DNA of 64,000 bases from contig NC_088323.1 in NCBI RefSeq assembly GCF_910592395.1, positions 8,682,001-8,746,000 on the forward strand, in the 5' to 3' direction. A program made the translations under genes and the position numbers. The stretch is from Lineus longissimus. Taxonomy: Eukaryota; Nemertea; Pilidiophora; Heteronemertea; Lineidae. Below are positions 44,580 to 55,996 of the stretch, one piece after another; the stretch's first letter is position 1, and every line of letters begins with the position of its first letter. The notes beneath the pieces were generated by a model. The model made no database searches. It was not told the origin of the DNA and saw only the letters and a list, made by a program, of their open reading frames with translations.

Positions 44580-46813
44580 CCTGGTTAGAGGAAGTATTTT
44601 TCCTCTTCCCAGTCCGGCGACCCTCCGCTTCCCGTCGGAAGGATCCAGCAGGAGCAGGCTGACTAGGCGGGGTAGGCCTAGGCAGGACCTGCCTGGCGTA
44701 CGGGATTGAACCCGATGCCTGCTGGGGCCTCTCTATATTTCTAGCGTTAGGTAGAGAGGTCTTGGCCCTCTGTGTTGCAGTGGGGGCATATAATTTGTCC
44801 CAATCTTTCTGTACTTGAGCCGCCTCATGTACAGAATCTGCGAACAGGAAAGAACCGTCCATTGGAGCGGTTCTTAAGGCCCTTCCAGCTTGGGGGATCT
44901 GATGACATTGAGAGAGCCCAGGGCGGTGTCTCTACGGAGTAGGACGCTATTTGCTGCGGTCTTGGTGGACAGAGCAATAGCGTGCCTAATCGAATGTGAC
45001 AAAGATGTCACAAGCGATTTTGTGTCATCAGATAGTGACTCATTATCATTTAGGGATCTGGCTAGGGCCAGGTTAGTGTGCTCTGCGTAGGAGAGCACCG
45101 CTAACGTGTCTTTGGCCAGACCCTCTTGTGCTCTAAGTTCTCGGTAAGCCGAGAAGGAGGTCACCTAAGGCACAAGTTGGTCCAGCTGTACATCGTCCTT
45201 TAACGTGGAAGTCGATGCTGCAGCTGGACAGCCAGCCGAGCTGACTTGGTAATAGTCAGCGCGGTACTGCCTAACGGGAGGAAGTTGTGCCGTGAACAAC
45301 TTCCCCCGTTTACACCAAGCTTCCGGTCCGGCTGCCGGAAGGACAGGGACGGAAGTACGTTGGTGGGCGCCTCGGGAGTCTCTGATTGTACGCTCCAATA
45401 GTTCAGAGACTGCTACCACCGACGGGGAGGGAGGAATGAATTCAAGGGCCCGAGTGGAGCCCTGAGAGACCTGTGGATTGGGATCCACTTCCTGTCCCCA
45501 AAGTTAAAAGGTCGGTGCCGATAAGGCTGGCAGTTCCGGCGGGGTAGGGCACAGATCCTGCGGGAGGTACGCTCTGATCAAGGATCGGAGTGTCCTCATA
45601 TCCGACAGGATACTGGCCTCCTCTGGTGACAGCTCCTCCTGATTGGGGGAGTGGTAGCCTGGCTGAGAACTCTCGTTCTCCGAAAATTCCTCTAAAATAG
45701 AGGAGTCGGATGGTGGGTATCCGATGGGACCAGGCGCACCAGAGGAACCGGAACCCTGCTCCAGATGGCTGAGTCTATCAGTAAGACCCGCTACCATCTG
45801 GATGAGCTGGAACAGTTGCTGTCCCGACTCGGGTTCCGGGCCCGACGTGCGGCTTCTCTCAACGACGGGCGGTTGAGGAGAGGGTGGGCGCATAGGCGAA
45901 CCCTCGAAGCCGTATGTACGGGCGAATGGGTCTTCCGGAAGCGGAAGTTGCCCATATCCTGACAAGAGTTCAAATGTCCCCTCTGCGTAGCTCGTTCCAT
46001 GGGAACGACGCCTCTGCTACGAGGAGGGGGTGGCACTTCCGGTTGGCTCCACCTAAGAGGTTGGCCAACGTAGGGAGGTGCCTGCATTTCCGGCAGGACG
46101 AAGTCCGAAACCGGAAATGCCCGTAACTCCTTCGCCGGTATGGAGCTACCGGTTGCCCTTTTAGGAGGAGGTACGGGGGGGGGGGGGCGGAAACGCTGTT
46201 ACCGAAGACGCATGGCGTTTCGGAGGTGGCGTTTTAAGGTCCGTCCCTACTCTACTGTGTCCGTGAGGACTGGGGTTATTTCGCAGTAAAGACTTAGAAA
46301 AACCCCCAGTAGGGTCTTCGGTTACTGATACGTGGGAACCCGCGTCAGCAACTGGAACTGCAATCGGCGGACCGGAAGCAGGGTGCTCCCGCGGGTACAA
46401 AGGGCTTGTATTCGGGGGAGCGGACGACGGAGAAACCGGAAGGTTCCCTGAGGTCCGGGGTATAGTAAACCCTTGGAGACTTACTGGACGTAAGTCTCCC
46501 TTGGAACCACAGCATTGATAATGTCTGATCCCGCATCCTTCGCAGCCGCGGCCGGAACCGGAACTCGGCTGGCGGAAGCGGTGGTGGCGGAAGGTCTGGT
46601 AGATCTCCGGGTTTTTTGCCCGGAAAAGAAACCGGAAGAGGGTTTAGGCGTCTTCGCGGCCCGTTTCCCGCCACCAGACGAAGTCCTTTGTGGTGAGACA
46701 AAGGACGCCGTCGGAGGGGTACGCCATATAAAAAATGGTACCAATGCCAATAAAAACACTGGGAACCCCAAGTAGGCCAGAAAGGACGCAATTATCAAGG
46801 GAAACGAAAACAT
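44521..46813 (-). pseudogene. DIRS gag-like ORF, broken
   Basis: A Pro/Ser-rich, poorly conserved chain upstream of the reverse transcriptase. Frames 45504-45965, 45165-45488 and 44874-45164 share one phase and are separated by single stops. 44521-44862 continues after a shift near 44,880 and ends in a basic tail (RPRGAGRKK). The upstream frame 46481-46813 (Pro/Ala-rich, with one hydrophobic start) may be its beginning or a non-coding leader. No zinc knuckle is visible, as is typical for DIRS. Confidence 0.6.
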
Positions 46814-47283
46814 GCCTACTTGACTTAATCACTATTGCAATGGATCTGAGTCTTGTTCATTACAATAGAGAGGAGAATAGCCTACGTAAATCTACCCTAC
46901 CAAGATCAAAATAGTGGAGCCGGTGTAGAAGTTTAAAATGTCCTAGGATAAAATGTCCGGGAACAAAGGATTCTATTATGAGCTGAGCTATTGACGGTCA
47001 TTGCCTCTTTAGAACCATATGCCATAATCTGTCAGAATACAATAGGCCCGGACACTTTTTCTAGGGGGACACTTTTTACTTTTACACCGGGTCGACTAAG
47101 CTAGCTAAGAACGTTCTATAATTGAATAGACTGGACAATACTAATGCCAAAATTAGTTTGGCGGTTTACTCCGTAGGTGAATGAACCCAAAGATCGTCTG
47201 GACTTAGCTAGTTCAATTTGGAAAATCGAATTCACGGCAGCTTTGAAAAAACGATGTGCTTCGTAGGAGCACAAGAGTAAAGA

Positions 47284-47428
47284 CTGAATATGTCGGCATG
47301 AGATCGGCGCGATCTTGCGGGATTGGTCAGGGCGCCGCCTGGCGGCCGAGCTGTTAACTCAGTTCTCCCTTTATAAAATAAAAGGGATATTCTTGTGTTT
47401 GAGCCCAAATGGAGTAACATGCAAAAGT
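47284..47428. repeat. DIRS inverted terminal repeat, right (5' end of element)
   Basis: Inverted partner of 40779-40935. Confidence 0.93.
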
Positions 47429-47460
47429 GTTCCACAGGTAAGTTTGAATGACACAAAATG

Positions 47461-48009
47461 CGGATGTTAGATTTCTACTATTCAATTATTGATCAGTACG
47501 TACCGCGCGACTCTTTCGAATATATCGAAATGGATACGGATTCGGCATATATCGCCATTGCCGATCCGACTCTCGAGTCGGTGATTCCTTCCAACAGGAG
47601 GAGTAGTTTTGAGAAAATTAAATACTTGTGGTTTCCCAGCACTGGTACAGAGGAAGAAAGGGCTTTCGACAAACGAAAGCCCGGTTTGTTCAAGATCGAG
47701 TTCGAGGGAGACGTCATGGTGGCGCTCTGCTCGAAACTGTATTGCATTGTTAAAAAAGGCGCCGAGCAAAAAATGGACGCCACCAAATTTAGTTGTAAAG
47801 GCGTGAGAAAATCCCAATTCTCTAACACGATTGACATATATAAAAAGGTGCTAGCCAGTGAAAAGCCATATGTTGCCACTAACACTGGCTTCCGTTTACA
47901 CGAAGGCCATATAAAAACGTACAATCAAGCCAAGGTTGGGGTTGTATTTTACTATCCGAAGAGGATTGTCCTTGACGATGGTGTTAGTACGATTCCCTTG
48001 TCTATTTAG
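47461..48009 (+). pseudogene. DNA polymerase B gene, part 3: palm motif C to the stop
   Basis: The frame resumes in the same phase after the DIRS element: RMLDFYYSIIDQYVPR, then the catalytic motif C in EMDTDSAYIAI, KPGLFKIEFEG, the KLYCIV strand and KFSCKGVRKSQ, ending at TAG 48007-48009. Both Asp of DTDS are present. This part alone is undamaged for 182 codons. Confidence 0.88.
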
Positions 48010-48332
48010 GAAGCACCTTTGTTTTTTGGAGGCATTTTATTTTATCGGACTTTTTTGCTTCTAAACCTCAGTCAGAGTGATAAATATTTTATAATGCATG
48101 TATGATAATAGTCACAATTGACCCAAACTTGTTATATATGTTGTAGTATTGCAACTCCCCCACCCCATAGTGTAATCAAAGTCAATTCACTTCTTTATAA
48201 GAATATCAATCGTGTTGTAACATGTTATTATATTGCCCGTATTATATTCTATGTATACATGAATGCCATTAAACATAATTTTCTTGTACATACTTGTAGT
48301 CCGATATATGCGGATTCATCATTGTGAGGAAT

Positions 48333-48358
48333 AATAAAATTTCAACTGTTTCAATAAA
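48333..48358 (+). terminator. candidate polyadenylation signals
   Basis: Two AATAAA hexamers sit in a 20-base direct duplication (AATAAAATTTCAACTGTTTC twice), ~330 bases after the polymerase stop codon. Confidence 0.5.
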
Positions 48359-49227
48359 ATTTCAACTGTTTCAATTTAAATCGTAAACATTGCATATTTC
48401 TTTGTTTTATCAAGATAAAGTACATTGTATTGCTAGCAACTATTGCACGAGCCGCTCATGGCAACACATCAAACTACAAACTAAACATTCTTTAACCCCT
48501 TCAGAATTGCCATCAAACAAGAATGTTTAGTTAACGCTTTCTCAAGGACTTTCAAAAACCTGCACAAACATGCACGCGACCATGGTAACACAAAATGGCC
48601 GACCACCCCATAAAACAATTTAGTGAGACAAGACCACTAATGAATATTCATAGGTTTGAGGGTCGAGGCCTATCAATTAGAAGAGTGCATGTTTTTAACT
48701 CTCGAGTACATATTTGTAGAGGTTTTTTTTGCTGTGGCAAGTCTACAGATATAAAGAAATTTTTTTTGATGAAAATATAATTTCGAATTTTGCTAATTGG
48801 GTAATAGGGGGCGTGTTTTGAGATTTTTCTGCCAGTTGGCTGAAAAGAGTGGACATATCAATGTCTGTCTGATTTGTCGATTATCAAAAAATTTCCGTGG
48901 TCAACTACCAGTTTATTTTTCACCATTTACTTGCCCGACTGTCCGGAATATCATATCAAAATTTCAGATTCACAACCCCACGCAGTATTTGATGCGTCGC
49001 GGTCAAACATTGACAATTTAACTGCTAAAAGGCTTAAAAAAATAATTGTGGTCTTGTCTCAAGTACTATAGTACACGACCCTAATCCAAGATGGCCGACA
49101 ATGTGCAAAATGGATAGTGTGTTAGCATCACTATACTACTTTTACTGCCAAGCTGTTGCCTAGACTGCCAAGACTGACATAATAGATACATCTGCTGCGA
49201 TTCTTTGTGTTACTATTTTCGCTTGTG
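48359..49227. other. no gene recognised
   Basis: AT-rich, non-coding. A 16-base inverted pair (AAACTAAACATTCTT / AAGAATGTTTAGTT) lies at 48478-48533. The Polinton right end should be near here but was not identified. Confidence 0.4.
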
Positions 49228-49772
49228 AGCGAGCTCTAGAACCCGCAGGTTCTAGAACCTTGAGCGATAGATCTCGTGAGGGACAGAAGTTCCAAATAGT
49301 CCGTTATGTGGCGCCACAGTCGCATATTGACGTCGTCGTATTGTTTTTAATGTAAGCGACACTACTGTCAGTTGGCCTCAACACGTGGTACTTGTCACTG
49401 TCAGAAAGCGCGTACATGCGTAGGCTATTTTTTTATTTGCAATTTTAAAAATGTGCGACCAGTCGCAGCTGTAACAGGCAGCACTACTGCTTCAGCATTA
49501 ATAAATCAAAGCAGATGGTACCACACAACTGAATACATGTAGTAGAACAGAATAATCATTGTAAATCATAAATGGACGAAGTTGCACAAAAATGATAAAG
49601 TTGCAGTGTCGCTTACAACAAAAACAATACGAATATGCGATAGTGGCGCCACATAACGGAAATTGTTTGAACTGCTATCGCTCACGAGATAGTGGCGCCA
49701 CATAACGGATTTTTTTTGAGCTTCTATCCCTCACGAGATCTATCGCTCACGCTGCGGATTCTAGAGCTCGCG
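49228..49772. mobile_element. MITE-like element with nested inverted repeats
   Basis: Outer arms 49228-49320 and 49687-49772 share GAGCGATAGATCTCGTGAGG, CCGTTATGTGGCGCCAC and CGAGCTCTAGAA. Inner arms 49298-49350 and 49611-49660 share CGTATTGTTTTT...GTAAGCGACACT. No coding content. Confidence 0.75.
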
Positions 49773-49931
49773 TTATCTATAGCCCTCACGACGATTCTAG
49801 GAAATGCAGATTTTAGAAATTACAGCTATACGCGCCAGGAACTATACGCCTCATCGGCTTCTAGGAGTCACTTGCTATCCCTCGCGCGTTGGTGAATATT
49901 TGTGGCAATAACCGCCCATACAACTGCTGGT

Positions 49932-49972
49932 AGGACTAGTCCTTATAAAACCAGGTCCCAGATTAGATCATG
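49932..49972 (-). repeat. dispersed repeat arm, inverted copy of 6874-6912
   Basis: CTGCTGGTAGGACTAGTCCT then TATAAAACCAGGTCCCAG, the reverse complement of the copy at 6.87 kb. Confidence 0.7.
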
Positions 49973-51209
49973 GTTGCCCACTCCGACACTTTTTTGCCAG
50001 CATTTAATTCGTCGATACCCACGTAGATATATTTTCTGAGCGGATTTCTGAATCCCTCTTATAGTTCTGTTGTACCATTCACGGTGAGTGAACATATTAC
50101 AATTTTCTTCAGTTATCCTGTTTATTACGCGTCACTTCTAGAACCAAAACTTATCTCCAGCCCGAAAAACCGAAGATCGAAGGTTGAATAATAGCTTTAC
50201 ACTCTACTAAAAGATAATTTGCAAATCACGAGACAACGCTCATGTTTGAGTGACACATTTAAACCGTATTACTTTCTGCGACTACTACGTGCCTCCGTAC
50301 CAGAGACTCTAGAGTCATAATGCCACACGTGTCGGCTTTTCAAAACTTTGGCGATATGTGGTTTAACACGTTTTCATTATAGAAAAAAGTGCACTTTTTA
50401 TAACCCAAAACAAAACGTTTTTAATGGTTTTGTTGTAAATCCAGTATGTGGTCCTATACGACATCTCATTACATGCTCAAACACGAAGGCCAGTGTTGAA
50501 ATCTGTATATGATCAGGAACATTTCATAGTTTTTTTCACCAAAAATATCATTCCCAACATATCAAATTTAAAGCATTAAAAAAACAAAACCCTTGGTGAC
50601 AAATATTGATTACTTCTAAGATTATTGGCGATCTTTGATTTCGGTTTTATTCTGTTCATTAGTCTGATGACATGAAAGATAATCAGACTGGAATTTTATA
50701 ACAAATTGCCAATTTTATGATATCTGTATGCAGTGCTGTTTATGTGTCTATAACACAATTCTTCCTACTCGTGTTTGATGTCGGCAACCTCAACTATACT
50801 CTTTTTTTCCAGACACTGTTCCAGAGCAATTTCTTGCTGGGTACATCATTACGTTAAAACGTAATGGTTATAACGTAATGGTGAACCCGCAGGAAATGCT
50901 TGAATTTTCATTACGATTGTATGGGTGCCTTTTGAGATACCGCGTTCTGAATTTCGGGGCGAAATAATTCTGGTTATATTATGACACCGCATATTTTGAC
51001 ACAACAATGAAAAAAAAACTTATTATGCCTATCTTATACGAAACTTTAAAACACTTTAAAGAGCATTCATGACTTATAATTCGCTAAATCTCATTGCCAT
51101 AGACTATATCAGGATAGTTATCAACCCTTAAATAATGTTTATGCGATGTTTTATCCACCGATATTCTAGTCACAATTCACTTTTCACAAATTAATATACT
51201 CTGGAAACC
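49973..51209. other. no gene recognised
   Basis: AT-rich, non-coding. A short CGTAATGGTTATAACGTAATGG repeat lies near 50,865. Confidence 0.45.
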
Positions 51210-51619
51210 GGTCATCCTAAACAGCGTCCACCAGGTTTAAAGTCAGGTATAAAGTTATCGAAATAAAATGTAGTTGCCATAAACGTAATAAGTACACCAT
51301 AAAACACATTTTCTGAAAATTTCATGACATTTGGGCGTAAGATTAGGGAGATGTTGTATTGAAATCACAGGGCTCCTGTTGTATTCGGAAGCCCTATCAT
51401 TTCCTCCAAGTCGAATCCAACATGGCCGCCGACTTGGTGGTGGACGCTGGTACATTTAAGACAACAACTCGCTAATCTAGCACACAAAAGTCTTGAAATG
51501 ATCAGGAAATTTGGAAACTGTCTTGCTTATTTCGTTTATGACCATTTTATTTTATTTTGATGACTTGTAATTTATGCTTTTAAACCTGGTGGACGCTGGT
51601 GGACACTGTTTAGTATGAC
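51210..51619. mobile_element. MITE-like inverted-repeat element
   Basis: Left arm 51210-51240 (GGTCATCCTAAACAGCGTCC + ACCAGGTTTAA) is matched inverted at 51580-51619, where the GTCCACCAGC piece is doubled. About 340 non-coding bases lie between. Confidence 0.75.
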
Positions 51620-51679
51620 CCCTGGAAACGGCTATATCTTATGTGCATTCCGCGAAGTTACTATTTATAGCTCTTTTAA

Positions 51680-51785
51680 AAAACGTCATCAATATCTTAT
51701 GCAAATCACCTTAAAAGGTCATTTGCATAATATCTTATGCAAATCACCTTAAAAGGTCATTTGCATAAGATATTGATGACGTTTT
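51680..51785. repeat. 106-base near-palindrome with four POU octamers
   Basis: AAAACGTCATCAATATCTT opens it and the complement closes it. Inside, a 39-base unit (TCTTATGCAAATCACC... AAAGGTCATTTGCATAA) is repeated twice. Each unit carries one ATGCAAAT and one ATTTGCAT, the consensus octamer of POU-domain factors. It may be a foldback transposon end or a regulatory site. Confidence 0.8.
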
Positions 51786-53826
51786 AGTCACGTGACAGTC
51801 GGACATCGACACTTATTTCTACGCATTTGAGCTTATTTTAAAGTCAATTATCTTTGACCCTGCATTGTTTTTAACATGAATGATACCATAGAGTCAGAGA
51901 GAGAAATATTTAGGACAATTATGTAGTATTTCCAACACTCGGACATGTGCCAGATTGAATCTAACTGCCCTAGTTAGAAAGCCTGAATCCATTACGAAAC
52001 CGCATGTTTGTCCGACATTGCCTGTTATTCAGCGATGGGGAAATAGAGGACAGCAGCTGCAGTGACGTCATCTTCGCGGAATGCTATTTAAATCGCAACT
52101 TGCCCAAAACTGTCTTCGCCACATTCATCATGACGTTAAAAGTGATCAGTAAATTGGAGAAAAGTACGTCGACCACCGCATAAGAAAGATCCCAATGGTT
52201 GACCGCGAGATGATCCTCACTTGCCCAATGGTTCGGTAATCTGGTGATCGTCAGAGCACCAAACACTCTGTGTGTACTCATGAACAGGACTATTGTCATA
52301 ATTACCAATTTGGGTTCTGAACAATGGTCGACGCCTGAACTTTTTTTGATCGCAAAGTATTTCACATCTTAATGTTCGGTGGAAGTTACTTGAGGGTCAT
52401 GCAGTACGTAGCAGATCAAATGATGTCTTCAAAGTATTGACTAAATCGGTGAAAACCATCTTGACCCTCAATGTATTGACATACTCAGCTTACAGACAAC
52501 GCGCGTTAATACCTGGACGAAAAGTACAGCATGGATTTATATGCTATATATTTCTATATGAAGTTGATCGGTTGACACGACTCGATAACTCGATGACGCG
52601 ATCGTTGCTATGGATTTTGCTAAAATACAGAATCCCATGACCCGGGCTACCGCGCACTCCAATATCAGGGGTTTTAGCTCGGGTATGGAAAGGCCGAGCT
52701 AAAACCCCTGCTAATTGAGCACCAGCTGTAGAAAGTTACGATCTTACTAAAGGAATGCAAAATATATTATCTTTATCAGCTGTATGAGCTGCATAAAGAT
52801 AGAATTTCCAAATATGGCTGACCCTCCATGCAAGAGAGAGGTTGCAACTAAATGTATATACACAAAAAAATCGGTTATCGCTTCTCTCCTTGGCCAACAT
52901 CCAGATAAGATTTGTGGAACATTTTAAGATTTTATTCAGTTTTCTGAACATTTGCATGTGCATTCTATTCTGTTGCATATTCCTGTAAGATTCTTAGTAT
53001 TCATAAAGATCCTAACTATAGTCTTTCGCTTACTAAAGGAATTCAAAAGCTATTATATCTATCGGCTTATCAAATGTTTGATATATATGAGCTACATAGA
53101 AATATAATTTCTGGTATAGCTGACCCTCCATGCACGCAGAAGAGGTTACAACTAAAGATATCAATGGATTTCTTCATGAAACAAAGTCTTGCGTACTATT
53201 GAAAAGTGGAATGGTTCGATATTTAGTCAAGCTTAGATGTATAGATTTACACCAAATTCGACTTTGGGGATATTAACATTATGAGAAATGATAACGGTGT
53301 GAAAAAATGCATCCCCTCGGAGGTGTGCACGATCAGTATTCTCACCTTCTTAAACATGTTGGTCCCGTCATTATACAGACGAAAGATCATAACCAGTGAT
53401 GATATGAACGAAATGTTCTTTAACTAATACTATGGAATGTTTGCCAGCCAGGATCTTGGTTGATGGTCTGAATAAGGTTGTATGATACAATACATGCAAA
53501 TCTAAACCGTGATACATGTACATGAAGATGTGTAGTCACTAAACGAGTTATTTGCATTAACTAAGATGAGCTAAGAGTTGCCAGTTATGAAAGCTTTTTT
53601 GATGACATAACATTTTGATGTGCGAAGTTTCGATCATGGCCAATGAATTATCCCAAGCATCTTAATATACTTTGAAAGATATTAGACAAAAACAATATGA
53701 TTATTCAACTGGTCCATTTTGTCATCCGCATGATATCACAGTATCAAAAAGCACATTTTGATAATTAGATCAACATATTTACGTAAAAAACTAAACTGTT
53801 TGCATTAAACGTTGTTGGGGAGCTAA
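51786..53826. other. no gene recognised
   Basis: Apart from the hairpin at 52,666-52,710 there is no supported feature. Two ~100-base stretches at ~52,780 and ~53,085 (GAGCTGCATA...GCTGACCCTCCATGCA) are similar to each other, a diverged direct repeat ~290 bases apart. Confidence 0.45.
52666..52710. repeat. perfect 17-bp hairpin, 11-base loop
   Basis: CAGGGGTTTTAGCTCGG (52666-52682) and its exact complement (52694-52710). No coding context; may be the remains of a palindromic transposon end or an RNA stem. Confidence 0.85.
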
Positions 53827-54568
53827 AGCAGGGTGTACACTAGTAAAATATTAGCAACATTTTACCAACATTTTTACAACAATTTTGCAACAAGCCCTTC
53901 ATGGCCCTGTGTACACTAGCAACAAAATAGCAACAAATTAGCAACATTTTTACAACATGTTGGTATAAATTGTTGCAAACTTTTTAGGGGGAACAAAGAG
54001 AAAATAGGTATTTTGGAGGGAAAATTGATGATTCCAAGGAGAGAAGATGTGTTTTGAGTGCTTCTGCAGCAATTTTAGCTGTCATTGTTGAGATGCAGAA
54101 GAGGCGGCGAAATAAACCAAAGAGAGTATGGACCAGGCCCTGGATCAAAATGAGGGTGGATCATGGGGCATATCACTGCCTGTTAAAGGAGTCACGGCTG
54201 ACTGCATGACAAGCCATCATACAAAAACTGCCTGCGAATGGATGAAACTGCATTCGAAGAACTTTTTGAAAAGGTTTCACCACACTCTCCTGAGAGTTGC
54301 CATACCAGCCGCTTGTTCAAGTCACATGACATCAGGTAGATCACATGACGCAAATCCTATTTTTGATTGGCTGAAGAGTTTGCAACATTTTTACAACATG
54401 CAACAAAGAATTGCATTGCATTTAATTTGCAACATTTTTACAACAATTTTACAACATGTTGTAAGACGCGTTTTGCTCTGTACACACTATGCAACATTTT
54501 TGCAACATTTGTTGCAACCGGAAATGTTGTAAAAATGTTGCTAATATTTTGCTAGTGTACACAGGCCT
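53827..54568. mobile_element. internally deleted PIF/Harbinger element
   Basis: The ends AGCAGGGTGTACACTAG and AGGCCTGTGTACACTAG (inverted) are flanked by the 3-base duplication TAA (53824-53826 and 54569-54571), typical of Harbinger. The subterminal DNA is full of GCAACATTTTTACAAC repeats. The centre keeps transposase traces on the plus strand: KRVWTRPWIKMR with HGAYHCLL (~54106-54175) and AFEELFEKVSPH (~54250-54290), the N-terminal region of ALP1-like nucleases. The rest of the nuclease is missing. Confidence 0.8.
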
Positions 54569-55996
54569 TAATGGTGTGCGATTCACGGGATAAAAGTAAA
54601 AGTGAGGACTTTCCAGCCGTCCTCAAAACTGTTAGGATTTATGATTAAGAACTAATTTCTATCTTGTTATGTTCTCCTGGTTCCATTTCATTCAATAGAG
54701 GCAAGTCCTGGTTTATCGTAGAATATCACTTTATTATTCGAAATGACAATCTCCATCACATGAACAAGCTGAGCGCGTCGCTCCTTCTCGGTAGATCCCG
54801 GATGCACAGGGTCTACACAACCCGTGCCCTAATTAAAGGAGTCTGGGTCTGCTCTAAATATTGTGCTATTTATACATCACATCCCCCTTATTTACTAAAA
54901 AATCTTTAACAAAGATTTTTGATTTTTACCTAAACAGCCTACTTTACTTCTTAACATATCATGTTTATGAAGTTACACTGAAGTCTAACTAAGATTACAT
55001 GTACCTAGATTCAAAGTACCTGGATTCAAAAATAGCTTATAACATGTATCAAAGTTACATACCAATGCAACCAATTACTTCTGTTTTACAACAATATAGC
55101 TAGAAACTTACATAATTACTATACAATATTACTAATATTGTATTATTAGACAAGACATCACTTCTAACTGTACTTGTTCCTTCCTGCTTGAAATGTGAAC
55201 TTGGCCTAATTCACCTCTCTGTATAAATTCAACTACCAGACAGATACCTGTATTTCACACAAGATATTGCTGCATCACATAACGTCACATCAACACTTTA
55301 AAATGACTGTCGAGTTAAATTCTATACGAAACTCAATTGATGCAACTGGAACTTAGAAAACAACTTGCTCATTTACTCAAAATGATCACCTTAACAGCAT
55401 GAGGCATCGAGCATTTGGGTACAACCACAAGATAAAAACATTATTACAAAATCATCAACAACACTCTACACTCACAATACCTACATTATCCTTATGAAAA
55501 ATGGAAAACTCAATACACAAAAACAATGTGCACACAAGACTGAGACACAGTTGCCATTTCAAACCACATAGAATGTTTAGGACCAATATACACATATACA
55601 TGGTTTAGCAATTGAACTACTATACTAGTTCTTCTTGAAATGGCTTCAATCCTACCTCTAGGAGCTGAAAACCTGGAATGTAAAATAGTAATACTATTAT
55701 CCCTGTGCAATATGTACTTAATGTAGCAAAACACTGTTCTGAACACAGACAGTAGTATATTTTGTCACACAAAGAAAGGATGTTTACCAGAATTGCGTCT
55801 ATTCCATCCCCCTTGGGAAGGAAAGTTGTACTACAATCAAACTAGTCTGTAAAAGACATACCGTACAATACAAACAACAACGTCACAAGACTGAAAATTA
55901 CAGAATGAACGATTAGTAACTATAAAACAAATTCTACACATATGAACTTAGATGCACTTTCTGTTAGGCTAAATGCACAGTTATCAAGTAGAATGG
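54569..55996. other. no gene; region downstream of the Gypsy element
   Basis: Minus strand has TATAAATA at ~54,870 and an AATAAT/AATAAA pair at ~54,735, an LTR-like promoter-to-polyadenylation spacing, but I could not find a matching second LTR. A possible purine tract (AAGGAAGGGGGATGG-like, on the minus strand) lies at ~55,805-55,820. Confidence 0.35.

Larger units (their letters stand above)
40736..47460 (-). mobile_element. DIRS-type tyrosine-recombinase retrotransposon, full length
   Basis: 6,725 bases, coding on the minus strand: gag-like ORF, reverse transcriptase, RNase H and tyrosine recombinase, flanked by inverted terminal repeats and with an internal complementary region. The internal region contains GGAAATGGG joined to CATTTTGTGTC, which are the exact complements of the left end (CCCATTTCC) and right end (GACACAAAATG). 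This fixes both ends. The flanking polymerase codons CTG and CGG join in frame with no target-site duplication, as expected of DIRS elements. A few frameshifts mark it as inactive or as imperfectly assembled. Confidence 0.93.
28527..48358. mobile_element. decayed Polinton/Maverick-type element (endogenous virus-like), with two nested insertions
   Basis: Gene content defines the class: retroviral-type integrase C-terminus, packaging-type ATPase, protein-primed family B DNA polymerase and small conserved structural-type proteins. Eight frames run leftwards from ~33.74 kb and the polymerase runs rightwards from ~34.06 kb. After removing a LINE and a DIRS element, ~10.7 kb of native sequence is left, shorter than most Polintons. 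No major capsid protein or protease was found, and I could not see terminal inverted repeats or a 6-base target duplication, so the outer limits are approximate. Most genes carry stops or frameshifts. Confidence 0.88.

Noticed and set aside
28100-48600. Polinton terminal inverted repeats
   Set aside because: I compared both flanks by eye and found no convincing match, so none is annotated. An alignment of 28,000-28,530 against the reverse complement of 48,010-50,000 would decide.
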